A stretch of DNA of 25,665 nucleotides, taken from positions 1-25,665 of IMG/VR virus record IMGVR_UViG_3300042564_002265. One strand, given 5' to 3'. Below are positions 6,163 through 13,838 of the stretch, piece after piece. The DNA is from a virus. The stretch's first letter is position 1. The number at the start of each line of letters is the position of its first letter. A program made the position numbers and the translations under genes. A model generated the notes under the pieces. It saw only the letters and a list, made by a program, of their open reading frames with translations, searched no databases and was not told where the DNA came from.

Positions 6163-7203
6163 TTAATTTTTATCATGCAGGGACCTTTCAAAAGCTTCTG
6201 CGATATGTATATGTTTGTGGACTGGGAAGTGCCCCCTTTGACCGATTTTAAACTCATCGTCCATTGCTATATTAAAATTTTTTTTATACTGGTTTTTAAA
6301 ATCTTCATGGCAGTTAATCAAAAGATTATCTTTGTCTTTGCCTTTAACAGATAGGTCGTATTTATAAAAAGAATTGGAATCTATTTCTATTGGGTCGTAT
6401 TTATAAAAAGAATTGGAATCTATTTCTACACCATCATACCAATTTTTTTGTTCTAAATATACGTAGTCTTTAAAATCCATTTTACTAATATTATCATTTA
6501 AATAAGAGTCTTGATCGCCATCCCAAGTGCCCCAACGAAAATTGATTTTATTTAATTTGCAATAAATCTCTAGCATTCTTATATAATCAAGATTTATTGA
6601 AAATAATAATTCAGACGGAATAATGTCTTCAGCAATATGAGGGGCTTTAGAATACTTTACATCTTTTTCTGGATTGAAGTGGTTTGGGACCAGAGAATAC
6701 TCTCTTCTGCCATACTTATCCTTTTCGTATCTACTTTTCATAAATTCTATTCTAGACTTCATTTGAATTCTTGTAAACTCTGGAAACAAACAAAATAAAA
6801 ATTCTGGGTTTCCGTAAGTTTTAAAAAATCCTATCAGATTTTGAACAATAATCTGGGTGCTAGCTCCGCTAATACTTAAGTTATAGGAGTCTAGTCCTAG
6901 GGTTTTTGATAAAATATTCCCCCACACTCCATCATTTACCACACCCTCGCCAACTGACTGTGAGCATCCCGCAAAAACCATCCTTCTATTTTCTGCAAAT
7001 TCTTCTGTTCTGTAACCCATAGAATTTAATGAATATACTTCCTTATTATCTTCTGGTGTCCAGGAAAGCTTAGAGTTAATGTTATATAAATAATAGCCTT
7101 TTGGCACTTTCATTATTTCATAGCTGGAATTCTTCCAATTAAATTTATCATTAACAAAATCAGAAAATTCTTTTCCTATAGCACTATCAGATTGTTTTTC
7201 CAT
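6163..7203 (-). CDS. SGNH-hydrolase-like protein with an internal tandem duplication
   Basis: A 346-aa protein. FAGCSQSVGEG (77-87) replaces the usual GDS block with GCSQS, keeping the Ser. NLSISGAS (108-115) resembles the glycine block, and HFPVHKHIHIAEAF near the C-terminus gives the D/H-x-x-H-like end. This pattern is seen in phage proteins annotated as SGNH or GDSL-like. Residues around 258-282 hold EIDSNSFYKYD twice in a row, from a 39-bp DNA duplication. The start overlaps the stop of the 74-aa gene upstream. Hydrolysis or transfer of acyl groups on glycans is the family role. Loss of the canonical Asp after Gly makes activity less certain than for the protein at 3683-4426. Confidence 0.65.
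   Translation of the reverse strand: MEKQSDSAIGKEFSDFVNDKFNWKNSSYEIMKVPKGYYLYNINSKLSWTPEDNKEVYSLNSMGYRTEEFAENRRMVFAGCSQSVGEGVVNDGVWGNILSKTLGLDSYNLSISGASTQIIVQNLIGFFKTYGNPEFLFCLFPEFTRIQMKSRIEFMKSRYEKDKYGRREYSLVPNHFNPEKDVKYSKAPHIAEDIIPSELLFSINLDYIRMLEIYCKLNKINFRWGTWDGDQDSYLNDNISKMDFKDYVYLEQKNWYDGVEIDSNSFYKYDPIEIDSNSFYKYDLSVKGKDKDNLLINCHEDFKNQYKKNFNIAMDDEFKIGQRGHFPVHKHIHIAEAFERSLHDKN
6354..6431 (-). repeat. 39-bp tandem duplication inside the SGNH-like gene
   Basis: GGTCGTATTTATAAAAAG starts at 6354 and again at 6393, and the two copies are identical over about 36 nt. The period of 39 keeps frame and duplicates 13 residues (EIDSNSFYKYD plus two). The near-perfect identity at DNA level points to a recent event. 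Confidence 0.9.
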
Positions 7204-7427
7204 TAAAAGTCTTTTTCTACTATGCTTTGTACGTACTCAGAAAAATGTTTTCTAATTGATCCCATTGGCCTTGAACCAAAAGACTCCCAAATTCTTTTAT
7301 ACTCAACAATATTTGAAAACGTTGTTGGGCACACTACATTTCCATTATACTCCTTAAGTACGGTTGGTAGAGGAACATGCTTAGTGCAGCACTTACATTC
7401 TTTTGCTTTTTCTTGGTATTCGCTCAT
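7203..7427 (-). CDS. Small Cys-containing protein after the large terminase, unknown function
   Basis: A 74-aa protein. CKCC at 11-14 and a later Cys in VVCPTT (about 32-34) could bind one zinc, with His17 as a further ligand. The C-terminal half is charged and helical. I do not recognise a family. The ATG overlaps the terminase stop by 4 nt (ATGA), and the TAA overlaps the ATG of the SGNH-like gene, so it is translationally coupled to both. The coupling and overlap-free coding context support it as real. A nucleic-acid-binding role is only a guess from the Cys cluster. Confidence 0.75.
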   Translation of the reverse strand: MSEYQEKAKECKCCTKHVPLPTVLKEYNGNVVCPTTFSNIVEYKRIWESFGSRPMGSIRKHFSEYVQSIVEKDF

Positions 7428-9226
7428 ATTATTTGCATCCTGTCCATTGCTTCTTTTAAGTCTTCAGGCATTCTTGGTGCTCTGATCATATTGTAAGATG
7501 TTATATCAGGGTCATCTTTTGCCCCAAAATCATTGTCGTAGTTCATCGACTCATATGTATGTATATTTATTTCTTGATTATTATCAAATCTAGTTCTGCT
7601 AATTGAATTAAATATTGCACCACAAGTAGCATCGGCTAAGTCTTTGGAACCTTTTCTTGGGTGATCCACTTTGTCTCTCATTATTCTAAGCTGGCAAAGC
7701 TCATCTATAAGCAGAGGTATGTGTGGGCCAATAAGTCTTTCTTCCGCAACGATCATAGCCATATCATCATAATGTTTTTTAGCGACAGACAGAATCTCTG
7801 TATTGATGCCATATTGTTTTAGTTGTTGCATCATATCATGAGAGTTCCATCTGTCAAAGGTACATGCTGCTATATTGAATCCCCTTGTTTTAAGAGACAG
7901 AATATAGTCTTTTACTTCAGTAAAATCTACAGATTTATCTGGGGTCGGGGTCCAGTATCTAACAGCGTCAATCTCCACAATTGGAGCGGGCTGTGAATAG
8001 GTGTCTGTTACTTTAACATTGACCCACCTATTAACGTGTGCCATAGTAACGGCACAATGGTCATGCTTCTGCGCTAAGTCTACGTGGATATAATATTTTT
8101 TATCTGGGTCTGGGAGAAACCACTCCTCCAGTCTTCCAAATGTATCTACTGCTATTTGTCCTACGCTAAAAGCTTTTTCTACTTTTTCTCTTGATTTAAA
8201 AAATGCATCAACTGCGTCAGGTGGCATGCAAGCAAATCTTGATAAAGCGTCTGTTGGGTTTGTATAGAAGGCTGTCTTAAAGTCATCAATTTTTCTAACT
8301 GGGTTGATCTCCCAAGTCGGGCGCTTAATAGCATATACTTTAGGTATCTTGTAAGATATGATATGGTCTTCTTCCCACTGTATTTCAAATTCATTTCCTG
8401 CTGTTCCGTCTGGAAGCTCTTCGTACATCTTAAATTTATGATCCCTGATTACAGTTTCTTTTTCTCCTACAACTGCATCATATCTTTGCTGTATATAATC
8501 GTTCTTAAATCTAGGGAATGAAAGAAGAATGACTTTGCCAAAATCTGGGAAACGGGAGTCTACCGATGCCCTATACATATCGTATACAGCGCTACCTGTT
8601 TTTGCTTGATCGTGACCAGTTGTATTGTCTATAGCAAAACCAGAAATCTCATCTAGGATAACAACTATAACATTGTATCCTTCCCACGCCTCTCTTTCCG
8701 AGTGCCCAGAATGAACTGTGATTGCCTTGTCAAACTGGATTTCAGATGCCTTTGCATAGTATTTACCAACAAACCATGGAGACTTGTCTATGCGGCTTCT
8801 AAAGCCTTTAAAAAACACATTGCTTGCTTGCTGCGAGTTTATAGCAATATTAATAATATCAATCGAGTCACCAGGAGGCTTGCCATAATATGTTGCTGGG
8901 TCTTTTAAACATAGTAGTAAATAAACTATGTAAGCTACAGCAATTGTTGAGCAATAATCTTTTCCAGAGCCTTTGCCTAGCTGTGCTACAACTTCATTAG
9001 CAGTTTGTTTAAATCTAGTGGCACCTTCTTCTTCGCCAAATAATTTTTTTAGCGTGGACTCTTTATAAATCTGAGAGCTTTTTTCAATTAAAGTGTATTG
9101 ATACTCTGATAGAGGCGGCAACCCCAAGTAGTTTGGATCATTTACAAATGTCCTTAAATCTACTGGCTTTTCTTCAAACTCTTCGCCGTCCAGAATATCT
9201 ATTAGGTCAGAAAAATCAAAGCTCAT
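7424..9226 (-). CDS. Terminase large subunit (ATPase and nuclease)
   Basis: A 600-aa packaging motor. The Walker A variant is AQLGKGSGKDY (81-91). Walker B with the catalytic Glu is VIVVILDEISGF (about 186-197), and the RNase H-like nuclease starts at YYIHVDLAQKHDH (about 375-387), with FDRWNSH and a final Asp in SKDLADAT (about 525). It cuts concatemers and drives DNA into proheads. The length is typical. Its ATG overlaps the stop of the 2OG oxygenase by 4 nt. Unusually, the gene downstream is not a portal protein. Confidence 0.95.
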   Translation of the reverse strand: MSFDFSDLIDILDGEEFEEKPVDLRTFVNDPNYLGLPPLSEYQYTLIEKSSQIYKESTLKKLFGEEEGATRFKQTANEVVAQLGKGSGKDYCSTIAVAYIVYLLLCLKDPATYYGKPPGDSIDIINIAINSQQASNVFFKGFRSRIDKSPWFVGKYYAKASEIQFDKAITVHSGHSEREAWEGYNVIVVILDEISGFAIDNTTGHDQAKTGSAVYDMYRASVDSRFPDFGKVILLSFPRFKNDYIQQRYDAVVGEKETVIRDHKFKMYEELPDGTAGNEFEIQWEEDHIISYKIPKVYAIKRPTWEINPVRKIDDFKTAFYTNPTDALSRFACMPPDAVDAFFKSREKVEKAFSVGQIAVDTFGRLEEWFLPDPDKKYYIHVDLAQKHDHCAVTMAHVNRWVNVKVTDTYSQPAPIVEIDAVRYWTPTPDKSVDFTEVKDYILSLKTRGFNIAACTFDRWNSHDMMQQLKQYGINTEILSVAKKHYDDMAMIVAEERLIGPHIPLLIDELCQLRIMRDKVDHPRKGSKDLADATCGAIFNSISRTRFDNNQEINIHTYESMNYDNDFGAKDDPDITSYNMIRAPRMPEDLKEAMDRMQII

Positions 9227-9816
9227 TTTACACCCAATGGGACATCAATATATACAAAAATTTTATTAGAGTGTGTATATCTTATATCGCTTTCTAAGGC
9301 CAGCACCTCATGAGATATGTCTGATCTATGAATTAGCATATCACCCTTTTCTGGCTTGTATTGCATTCCAATCTCTGGGTATGATATCTCTGCGCCATCA
9401 TAATCATTAAAATAAAATATAACGCCATGGGTAGTATATTCAGCTGGGTATACGGTATCGCCCTCTTTTACACTTAAGTTAGCTTCAAACAAATGAATTG
9501 AGTCGTGGTTATCTTTATGAAGATTCCATGTCTGACCTTTTATAAATTTTACAAGGCTAAGATTTTCTCCAAGATAAAAATCTTTTTTTAAAATAGATTT
9601 TAAATGGTTGTGTACTGGAAGTAGGTGGCTTATTTGTTTCTTAGTAGATTTATACCAATCTCTTTCAAACCACATGTTGTCTGGGATGCTACTTGCAACA
9701 CCAGTAATAGAATCACAATCCTGATCAGAAATAAATTTTTTATATACCCATATGCCATCACTTAATTTTTTAAAATTGTCTACGCTTGCAGAAAATGGAA
9801 ATGTATTAGACAACAT
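9223..9816 (-). CDS. 2OG-Fe(II) oxygenase placed between the terminase subunits
   Basis: A 197-aa protein of the prolyl-4-hydroxylase-like cupin fold. The iron ligands are H100-x-D102 in NLHKDNHD and H169 in ISHEV, and Arg179 is suited to hold 2-oxoglutarate. Between them lies the family pattern FYFNDYDGAEISYP followed by YKPEKGDML. Such enzymes hydroxylate protein side chains, small molecules or bases. The gene overlaps the small terminase stop by 11 nt and the large terminase start by 4 nt, so it is locked into the packaging operon and should be made with the terminase. The substrate is unknown. It is distinct in length from the tandem pair at 12885-14809. Confidence 0.85.
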   Translation of the reverse strand: MLSNTFPFSASVDNFKKLSDGIWVYKKFISDQDCDSITGVASSIPDNMWFERDWYKSTKKQISHLLPVHNHLKSILKKDFYLGENLSLVKFIKGQTWNLHKDNHDSIHLFEANLSVKEGDTVYPAEYTTHGVIFYFNDYDGAEISYPEIGMQYKPEKGDMLIHRSDISHEVLALESDIRYTHSNKIFVYIDVPLGVK

Positions 9817-10342
9817 CTGACTCGTGAATCAGAACACTCTCAACAATACCTGTTATCTGAGATAATCTTTTTGCAACATCTAGCTTGCATTTAGGGCACC
9901 CAGCAGTCACTTCTTTTAGGATTCCAACAAGGATGTCTTGCTTTCTTTCAGTTTCGGCAATTTGAGATGCAATTTGAGTATTCTCTAATACACCTACAGA
10001 TTGAAGCATAGCTATTCTTTTTGTTTCAATGTCTGCAATTAGCTTTAGGGCCCCTGCTTTTACGCTGAGCTGTCCTTGGGTATCTGCATCCTCTACGGTC
10101 TTCCAGGCTTCTTTGATTAGCATTGCATAATGTTCGTCTGCTCCAGAGATTGCCTCTCTTGCACGATCTCTTAAATTGGTATCGTTATGGACTACAGACT
10201 TCCACTCATCAACATATTCAAGAACCTCTTTTCTAGAGAATCCTGTATTGGTGGCTATTTGTGTTGCGGAGTTGCCCTTTAGCAGTTCTTGAACAACCCT
10301 GTTCATTCTGTCAAAGTGTACCGCTGGCTCTAATTCGCTCAT
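9806..10342 (-). CDS. Probable terminase small subunit
   Basis: A 178-aa protein. Residues about 23-43 (GNSATQIATNTGFSRKEVLE) form a helix-turn-helix as in small terminases that recognise the packaging site. The middle is helical and suited to oligomer formation. Residues 140-155 contain a CPKC pair, which could bind metal with a partner. The call rests on the HTH, size and position two genes before the large subunit. It begins an operon, with a leaderless-type promoter directly upstream and no Shine-Dalgarno. A transcription factor is the alternative. Confidence 0.65.
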   Translation of the reverse strand: MSELEPAVHFDRMNRVVQELLKGNSATQIATNTGFSRKEVLEYVDEWKSVVHNDTNLRDRAREAISGADEHYAMLIKEAWKTVEDADTQGQLSVKAGALKLIADIETKRIAMLQSVGVLENTQIASQIAETERKQDILVGILKEVTAGCPKCKLDVAKRLSQITGIVESVLIHESDVV

Positions 10343-10348
10343 ATATAA

Positions 10349-10357
10349 ATTATACCA
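10349..10357 (-). promoter_or_regulatory. Extended -10 promoter giving a leaderless packaging transcript
   Basis: The minus strand reads TGGTATAAT, a perfect TGnTATAAT. Only six A/T bases separate it from the ATG of the small terminase, so initiation at +1 coincides with the start codon. There is no Shine-Dalgarno in those six bases and no good -35. It lies in the 27-bp gap after the preceding gene, where the coupled-gene pattern is broken. Confidence 0.6.
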
Positions 10358-10369
10358 TGTTTTAGTTGA

Positions 10370-10696
10370 CTAAGACTTGTTAGCAATTTTAAGAAGAATT
10401 AGATAGCCAATTAGATCATCAATATCATTATCGCCAGGAAATGCTTTATCGTTTTGAATTCTATTTAATTTATCATCAATGCGGACACGAATCTGTTCTG
10501 TTGAATCCGCCTTGGAAAATATGCGAATTGGATCTAGTGCTGAGTTTCCGTATGAGATATTTTTCTTTATAAGCATCTCTGAAATCTCTAAACACTCTCT
10601 AATGATCTTGTGGCCAGAAGGAGCATCTGTTGCAATTAACTGAAGGTCTGTTATCCAAGCCTGATATCCGCCATCTTTATTTGGGTACTCGCTCAT
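10370..10696 (-). CDS. DUF1599-like protein (nucleotide-modification-associated domain type)
   Basis: A 108-aa helical protein. I start it at MSEYPNK because that ATG overlaps the HTH stop (ATGA); a longer frame exists upstream but lies within the HTH gene. The segment KNISYGNSALDPIRIF, the Arg-rich DKLNRI (75-80) and the acidic IDDLIGYLILL (92-102) follow the pattern of DUF1599/Nmad1 proteins, small helical proteins found in phages with modified nucleotides and structurally like MazG folds. The assignment is by eye. If right, it may act on nucleotides or DNA modification. It closes the recombination operon, just before the packaging promoter. Confidence 0.5.
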   Translation of the reverse strand: MSEYPNKDGGYQAWITDLQLIATDAPSGHKIIRECLEISEMLIKKNISYGNSALDPIRIFSKADSTEQIRVRIDDKLNRIQNDKAFPGDNDIDDLIGYLILLKIANKS

Positions 10697-10839
10697 TTTT
10701 TTCTCAACAATCCAAACTCTTGTAAATATCTCTGTATGGTCATAGCAGAGACCCCGCACTCTTTACCTATTTCTGTAACTGTTTTCTTTTGAACTATGTA
10801 TCTTCTATATAGCCAATCTTTACTTTGATAAAGCTTCAT
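10693..10839 (-). CDS. 48-aa helix-turn-helix protein
   Basis: MKLYQSKDWLYRRYIVQKK opens a protein that continues TVTEIGKECGVSAMTIQRYL, a textbook homeodomain-like HTH as in Hin/transposase-type small DNA-binding proteins, ending at Lys48. Its ATG overlaps the RuvC-like stop (ATGA) and its TGA overlaps the next ATG, which argues strongly that it is translated. It probably binds DNA as a small regulator or accessory factor for the neighbouring recombination genes (inference). Confidence 0.8.
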   Translation of the reverse strand: MKLYQSKDWLYRRYIVQKKTVTEIGKECGVSAMTIQRYLQEFGLLRKK

Positions 10840-11402
10840 CGCTTAGTAAGCACCTGGTTGCTGTAGTGTGCAATACCAAAGCTATCCGCAACATCAAAAT
10901 CTATAATTTCTAAACCATATTTTTTATTAAAGTAATCAGCAGTTCTTTGCTTTCTCATATTTCTTAACTGATTTTTATACCAAGATTCCGCATACCCTGG
11001 ATTAGCTAGTCTTATTGCAGACTTCTCATCTTTCGTAGGATTTTTGTTGCCAATGTACGCCTGCCACGAGGATGGACTAATAGTAATAACCTTAGCACCA
11101 GTAGACATAAGCTCAGCAATAACAACTCCATAGACATAGGACAATTTTATCACAGCATCAGGTGATCTGACAAGTATGGCACCTTCAACAGCAATATAAT
11201 CACTCTTCAGTTCATCTAACATCATAGCCATTTTATTTTTAGCGTCGTGAATTTTTTCATATATATCTTCGCCTACAAGATTAATCTTTCCCCATTTAAG
11301 TGGGACGTCATCTTCCATTAAACAAAAGGCTATAGAGTTAGTTGAGGCATCTATACCTAAAACCCTATTTGCCCTTGTCTTTATTAGGCTAGCTAATTTC
11401 AT
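10836..11402 (-). CDS. RuvC-like Holliday junction resolvase
   Basis: A 188-aa RNase H-fold nuclease. Asp18 is in VLGIDAS, Glu73 in IAVEGA, and the paired C-terminal acids are Asp170/Asp173 in DVADSFGIAH, the four-acid set of RuvC enzymes. It would cut four-way junctions and branched replication intermediates before packaging. It starts 14 nt before the stop of the zinc protein upstream and is coupled to the HTH gene downstream. The set with a Cas4-like nuclease and RecA makes a recombination module. Confidence 0.85.
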   Translation of the reverse strand: MKLASLIKTRANRVLGIDASTNSIAFCLMEDDVPLKWGKINLVGEDIYEKIHDAKNKMAMMLDELKSDYIAVEGAILVRSPDAVIKLSYVYGVVIAELMSTGAKVITISPSSWQAYIGNKNPTKDEKSAIRLANPGYAESWYKNQLRNMRKQRTADYFNKKYGLEIIDFDVADSFGIAHYSNQVLTKR

Positions 11403-11667
11403 CTATAATATCCTGTAACAATTTTCTAGACTTTGAATTAGTTTCTTTTAGGCATGAAGAGCATACATCATCAGAGTTATACCTGCTTAGCTGGGACTTA
11501 CATTTTTTACAAAGCCTGACTGCTCCTTTTTTAATAGCCTTTTTTTCATAATACTTTTGCATAATTCTTTTGTTTGTTGCAACCCTGCAGCACTCATCTG
11601 AACAATACTTTTGATTATGTGTCTTAGAATCAAAGTCTTTAGCGCATTCTGTATTGGCACAAATCAT
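11389..11667 (-). CDS. Double zinc-knuckle protein of the recombination operon
   Basis: A 92-aa protein with two Cys4-type sites. The first has CANTEC (3-8) then YCSDEC (about 21-26); the second has CKKC (about 53-56) then CSSC (about 69-72). A basic helix lies between (NKRIMQKYYEKKAIKK). The QKYCSDEC pattern is common in small phage and plasmid zinc-finger proteins. It likely binds DNA or a partner protein; no catalytic residues are seen. Its ATG overlaps the Cas4-like stop by 4 nt. Confidence 0.75.
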   Translation of the reverse strand: MICANTECAKDFDSKTHNQKYCSDECCRVATNKRIMQKYYEKKAIKKGAVRLCKKCKSQLSRYNSDDVCSSCLKETNSKSRKLLQDIIDEIS

Positions 11668-12455
11668 ATTTTAGGAACCTTATATAAATCTATTTCTACT
11701 GTGCCAACGGGACCAGAGTTGTCATAGCATGCCTTTTTAACTGGGCAATATGTGCATGGCATCTTTGACTTAGTTGATCCTGATGGCCTTACTGGTAGGT
11801 CTCCATTCTGAAAGTTATCCCAGACCTGCTCCATCCAAGAAAATGCTTCTTCGATTATTGCTTTATTTTTATCATTCATTGATATTGGAATAATCAATAT
11901 CTCTTGAGTGTTTTTGTTTTCGTACAGAAAGAATCCTTCTTTGGCATTCTTTAACTTCATATAAGTTAATAGTTGAAGCATGTGGTTTGCTGATGACTTC
12001 ATCTCTGATTGTCTGGTATCCCATACCTCTTGCTTTGCCGTTTTGATTTCACCAATTACAGTCTCGCCATCGTACTCCATAATTAAATCTATAAAGCCTC
12101 TAATGGGAGGATACTCATTAATAATTTCCTCTTCTTCCGCTTTCCACTCTGGCATTGTAGCAATAAGCTTTTGAAGTCTTTCGTGAGCCTGGGTTCCTTG
12201 TGCCATATTGGCAACTGCTACGGCATCGTTGTCATCAATGAATACTGCACCAGAAAAAGCCATATACCAATATCTAGGGCATGTTCCGTGCCCATATCCA
12301 AGTGAGCTTGGGCTAAATGACTTCTTTGTCATCTGTCCGTCTGCTCTTTTGGTATTACGATATGACTCGTCAAGCAATGACGCAAACTTTTCTGGGTCAA
12401 AGAACTTTCCAGTATGTTTCTTAAACTTAAGGTTCTTTACAATATCTCTAGCCAT
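11664..12455 (-). CDS. Cas4-like PD-(D/E)XK exonuclease with iron-sulfur Cys
   Basis: A 263-aa nuclease. His91, Asp123 (GFIDLI), Glu136-x-Lys138 (GEIKTA) and a downstream MLQLLTYM motif are the RecB/Cas4 nuclease set. Cys59 together with CTYCPVKKAC (Cys234, 237, 243) matches the four Cys that hold a 4Fe-4S cluster in Cas4/AddB-type enzymes. No CRISPR array or cas genes are present, so the role is phage recombination, probably end resection for the RecA nearby. Start and preceding stop are directly adjacent (TAA then ATG). Confidence 0.88.
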   Translation of the reverse strand: MARDIVKNLKFKKHTGKFFDPEKFASLLDESYRNTKRADGQMTKKSFSPSSLGYGHGTCPRYWYMAFSGAVFIDDNDAVAVANMAQGTQAHERLQKLIATMPEWKAEEEEIINEYPPIRGFIDLIMEYDGETVIGEIKTAKQEVWDTRQSEMKSSANHMLQLLTYMKLKNAKEGFFLYENKNTQEILIIPISMNDKNKAIIEEAFSWMEQVWDNFQNGDLPVRPSGSTKSKMPCTYCPVKKACYDNSGPVGTVEIDLYKVPKI

Positions 12456-12794
12456 TTATGAGTTATACCTAACGACATACTTAAGTGCATCTACAAGTTT
12501 GTCTATGGACTCCTTTACTGAATAATAAACGTTCTTCTTGTTGTTATTTACAGTTCCCGCTTTATCTTTAGCAATGGTTGAATACACAGAAGACATTACC
12601 GCAAACTTAGTAGACATTGCCTGCAGCTCCATAATAAGCATAGGGGCTTTTGCTGAAGGAACATCTGGTGTCATCAATAGCTTTACAACAATAGCCAATG
12701 CTTTGTCTAAGTGCTCATCTTGCATATACTCATGCAGATCATTAAACTCTGTTATATCACTAATCAGCTGTAGAGTATTCTTATCTTCCGCCAT
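12456..12794 (-). CDS. Small helical protein of the recombination operon
   Basis: A 112-aa protein, almost wholly helical by composition, with Met/Lys-rich amphipathic stretches (APMLIMELQAMSTKFAVM) and a basic end VDALKYVVRYNS. I do not recognise it with certainty. Size, helical makeup and position between RecA and a nuclease make a recombination mediator of the UvsY kind a testable idea, but there is no decisive motif. AAAAGGA precedes the ATG, and the start overlaps the 34-aa membrane peptide by 14 nt. Confidence 0.7.
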   Translation of the reverse strand: MAEDKNTLQLISDITEFNDLHEYMQDEHLDKALAIVVKLLMTPDVPSAKAPMLIMELQAMSTKFAVMSSVYSTIAKDKAGTVNNNKKNVYYSVKESIDKLVDALKYVVRYNS

Positions 12795-12885
12795 TTTTAA
12801 TCCTTTTGTCCCATTTGTCTATGAATAATCCAAGTGGATACCCAATAGTAAATCCTAGCATTAATCCTAATAAAAAGATAGTCAT
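12781..12885 (-). CDS. 34-aa single-span membrane peptide
   Basis: MTIFLLGLMLGFTIGYPLGL followed by FIDKWDKRIKNGGR is a hydrophobic span with several small glycines and then a basic tail, giving an N-out or hairpin-free topology with the tail inside. The ATG overlaps the TAA of the 2OG oxygenase (TAATG), GGAAGG is upstream, and the end overlaps the next gene by 14 nt. The layout supports a real gene. The function is unknown; a small holin-like or signalling peptide is possible, though its place among recombination genes does not suggest lysis. Confidence 0.6.
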   Translation of the reverse strand: MTIFLLGLMLGFTIGYPLGLFIDKWDKRIKNGGR

Positions 12886-13838
12886 TATATCAACCTTCCA
12901 TCTATATAAGTGCTGTTACTGCTTTCAATATAAACTTTGATTGCTGGGTAATCGTAGGGATCTTGTCCGTCAATCAAAACCATTCTTTCGTTGCTACCAT
13001 TATTAACTTCATCATTTTCTCTGTCTTCTTGCATTGATTCCCATTTTGCAAGACCGTATGTATCTCTTCCTTGTATCCATTTTTCAGACCCATCATAGTA
13101 CCAAGATATAAATACACGCAAAAGATATTTATTACTACCGCTTACAACTGGCTTTGCGGCATGCCAAAATGGATGGAAAGAAGGAAATATTGTCATGTCT
13201 CCAGCCTTTGGCTTATAGGTAATAAGTTTATTTTCTTTGTCGTTTAAAAACTGTATTTCCCCACCTTCATAGTCATCGTTTAAATATATAGTTAAAGAAA
13301 GCATTTGTTTAAAGCCAGGCTCGTCTTCATGGTATCTAGAGCTATCCGAATGAAAGTTTATTGCAAAATCTTTATCTGGGTATATGTTGTGTTTTAATGC
13401 ATCAATTTGTTGCAGGGTTAGTTTTCTTTTAGAATTATCTGGTTCTATATGAGAAATATATTCTGTAGAGAGCCCAAAGTTTTTAACATAATCAGGCCAC
13501 TCTACAACATTTTTCCATTCAGACATATAGTCATTAAAAACAAAATCAATTACATTTACAATTTCTTGTTTTGTTTTAATCTGCTCAAATATAGTTTGTT
13601 TTTTTAACTCATCTTCTTCGGAGGACATTAATTTTTTGCCAACAAGATCGGGAGCAAAGTTAGTCATTATTCCAAAATCATACCACTTTACCCAGTCACG
13701 AATAAACCCTTTACCAGAAGGCTCGTGCTGATCCTTTATGTCTCCTTCTGAAATTTTAATAATATTTAAAATATTTTCAACATTATTAAACAGCCCTTTG
13801 TATACATTAATACCAGGCAATAAATTAATTTTTTCCAT
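12885..13838 (-). CDS. 2OG-Fe(II) oxygenase, tandem copy 2
   Basis: A 317-aa oxygenase. Iron ligands are H163-x-D165 in NFHSDSSRYH and H226 in FWHAAKP, with Arg241 (LLRVFISW) for 2-oxoglutarate. The core pattern LTIYLNDDYEGGEIQF and YKPKAGDMTIFPS is typical of the prolyl-hydroxylase-like P4Hc group. It is a paralogue of the gene just upstream: both share W-V-x-W-x-x-F-G near the N-terminus, a WPDY/WPEY segment before the catalytic core, and a last motif of Pro-x-Ile-Lys then Tyr-(Ile/Val)-Asp-Gly-Arg. The N-terminal 140 residues have no motif I know. The target may be protein, sugar or nucleotide. Confidence 0.88.
   Translation of the reverse strand: MEKINLLPGINVYKGLFNNVENILNIIKISEGDIKDQHEPSGKGFIRDWVKWYDFGIMTNFAPDLVGKKLMSSEEDELKKQTIFEQIKTKQEIVNVIDFVFNDYMSEWKNVVEWPDYVKNFGLSTEYISHIEPDNSKRKLTLQQIDALKHNIYPDKDFAINFHSDSSRYHEDEPGFKQMLSLTIYLNDDYEGGEIQFLNDKENKLITYKPKAGDMTIFPSFHPFWHAAKPVVSGSNKYLLRVFISWYYDGSEKWIQGRDTYGLAKWESMQEDRENDEVNNGSNERMVLIDGQDPYDYPAIKVYIESSNSTYIDGRLI

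Noticed and set aside
11664-12455. Cas4-like gene as a sign of a CRISPR-Cas system
   Set aside because: No array, cas1/cas2 or effector is present; Cas4-like nucleases are common in phage recombination modules.
12884-12892. TGATATAAT match to an extended -10 at the oxygenase/membrane-peptide junction
   Set aside because: It is made of the overlapping stop and start codons and would start transcription past the ATG it precedes, so chance is more likely.
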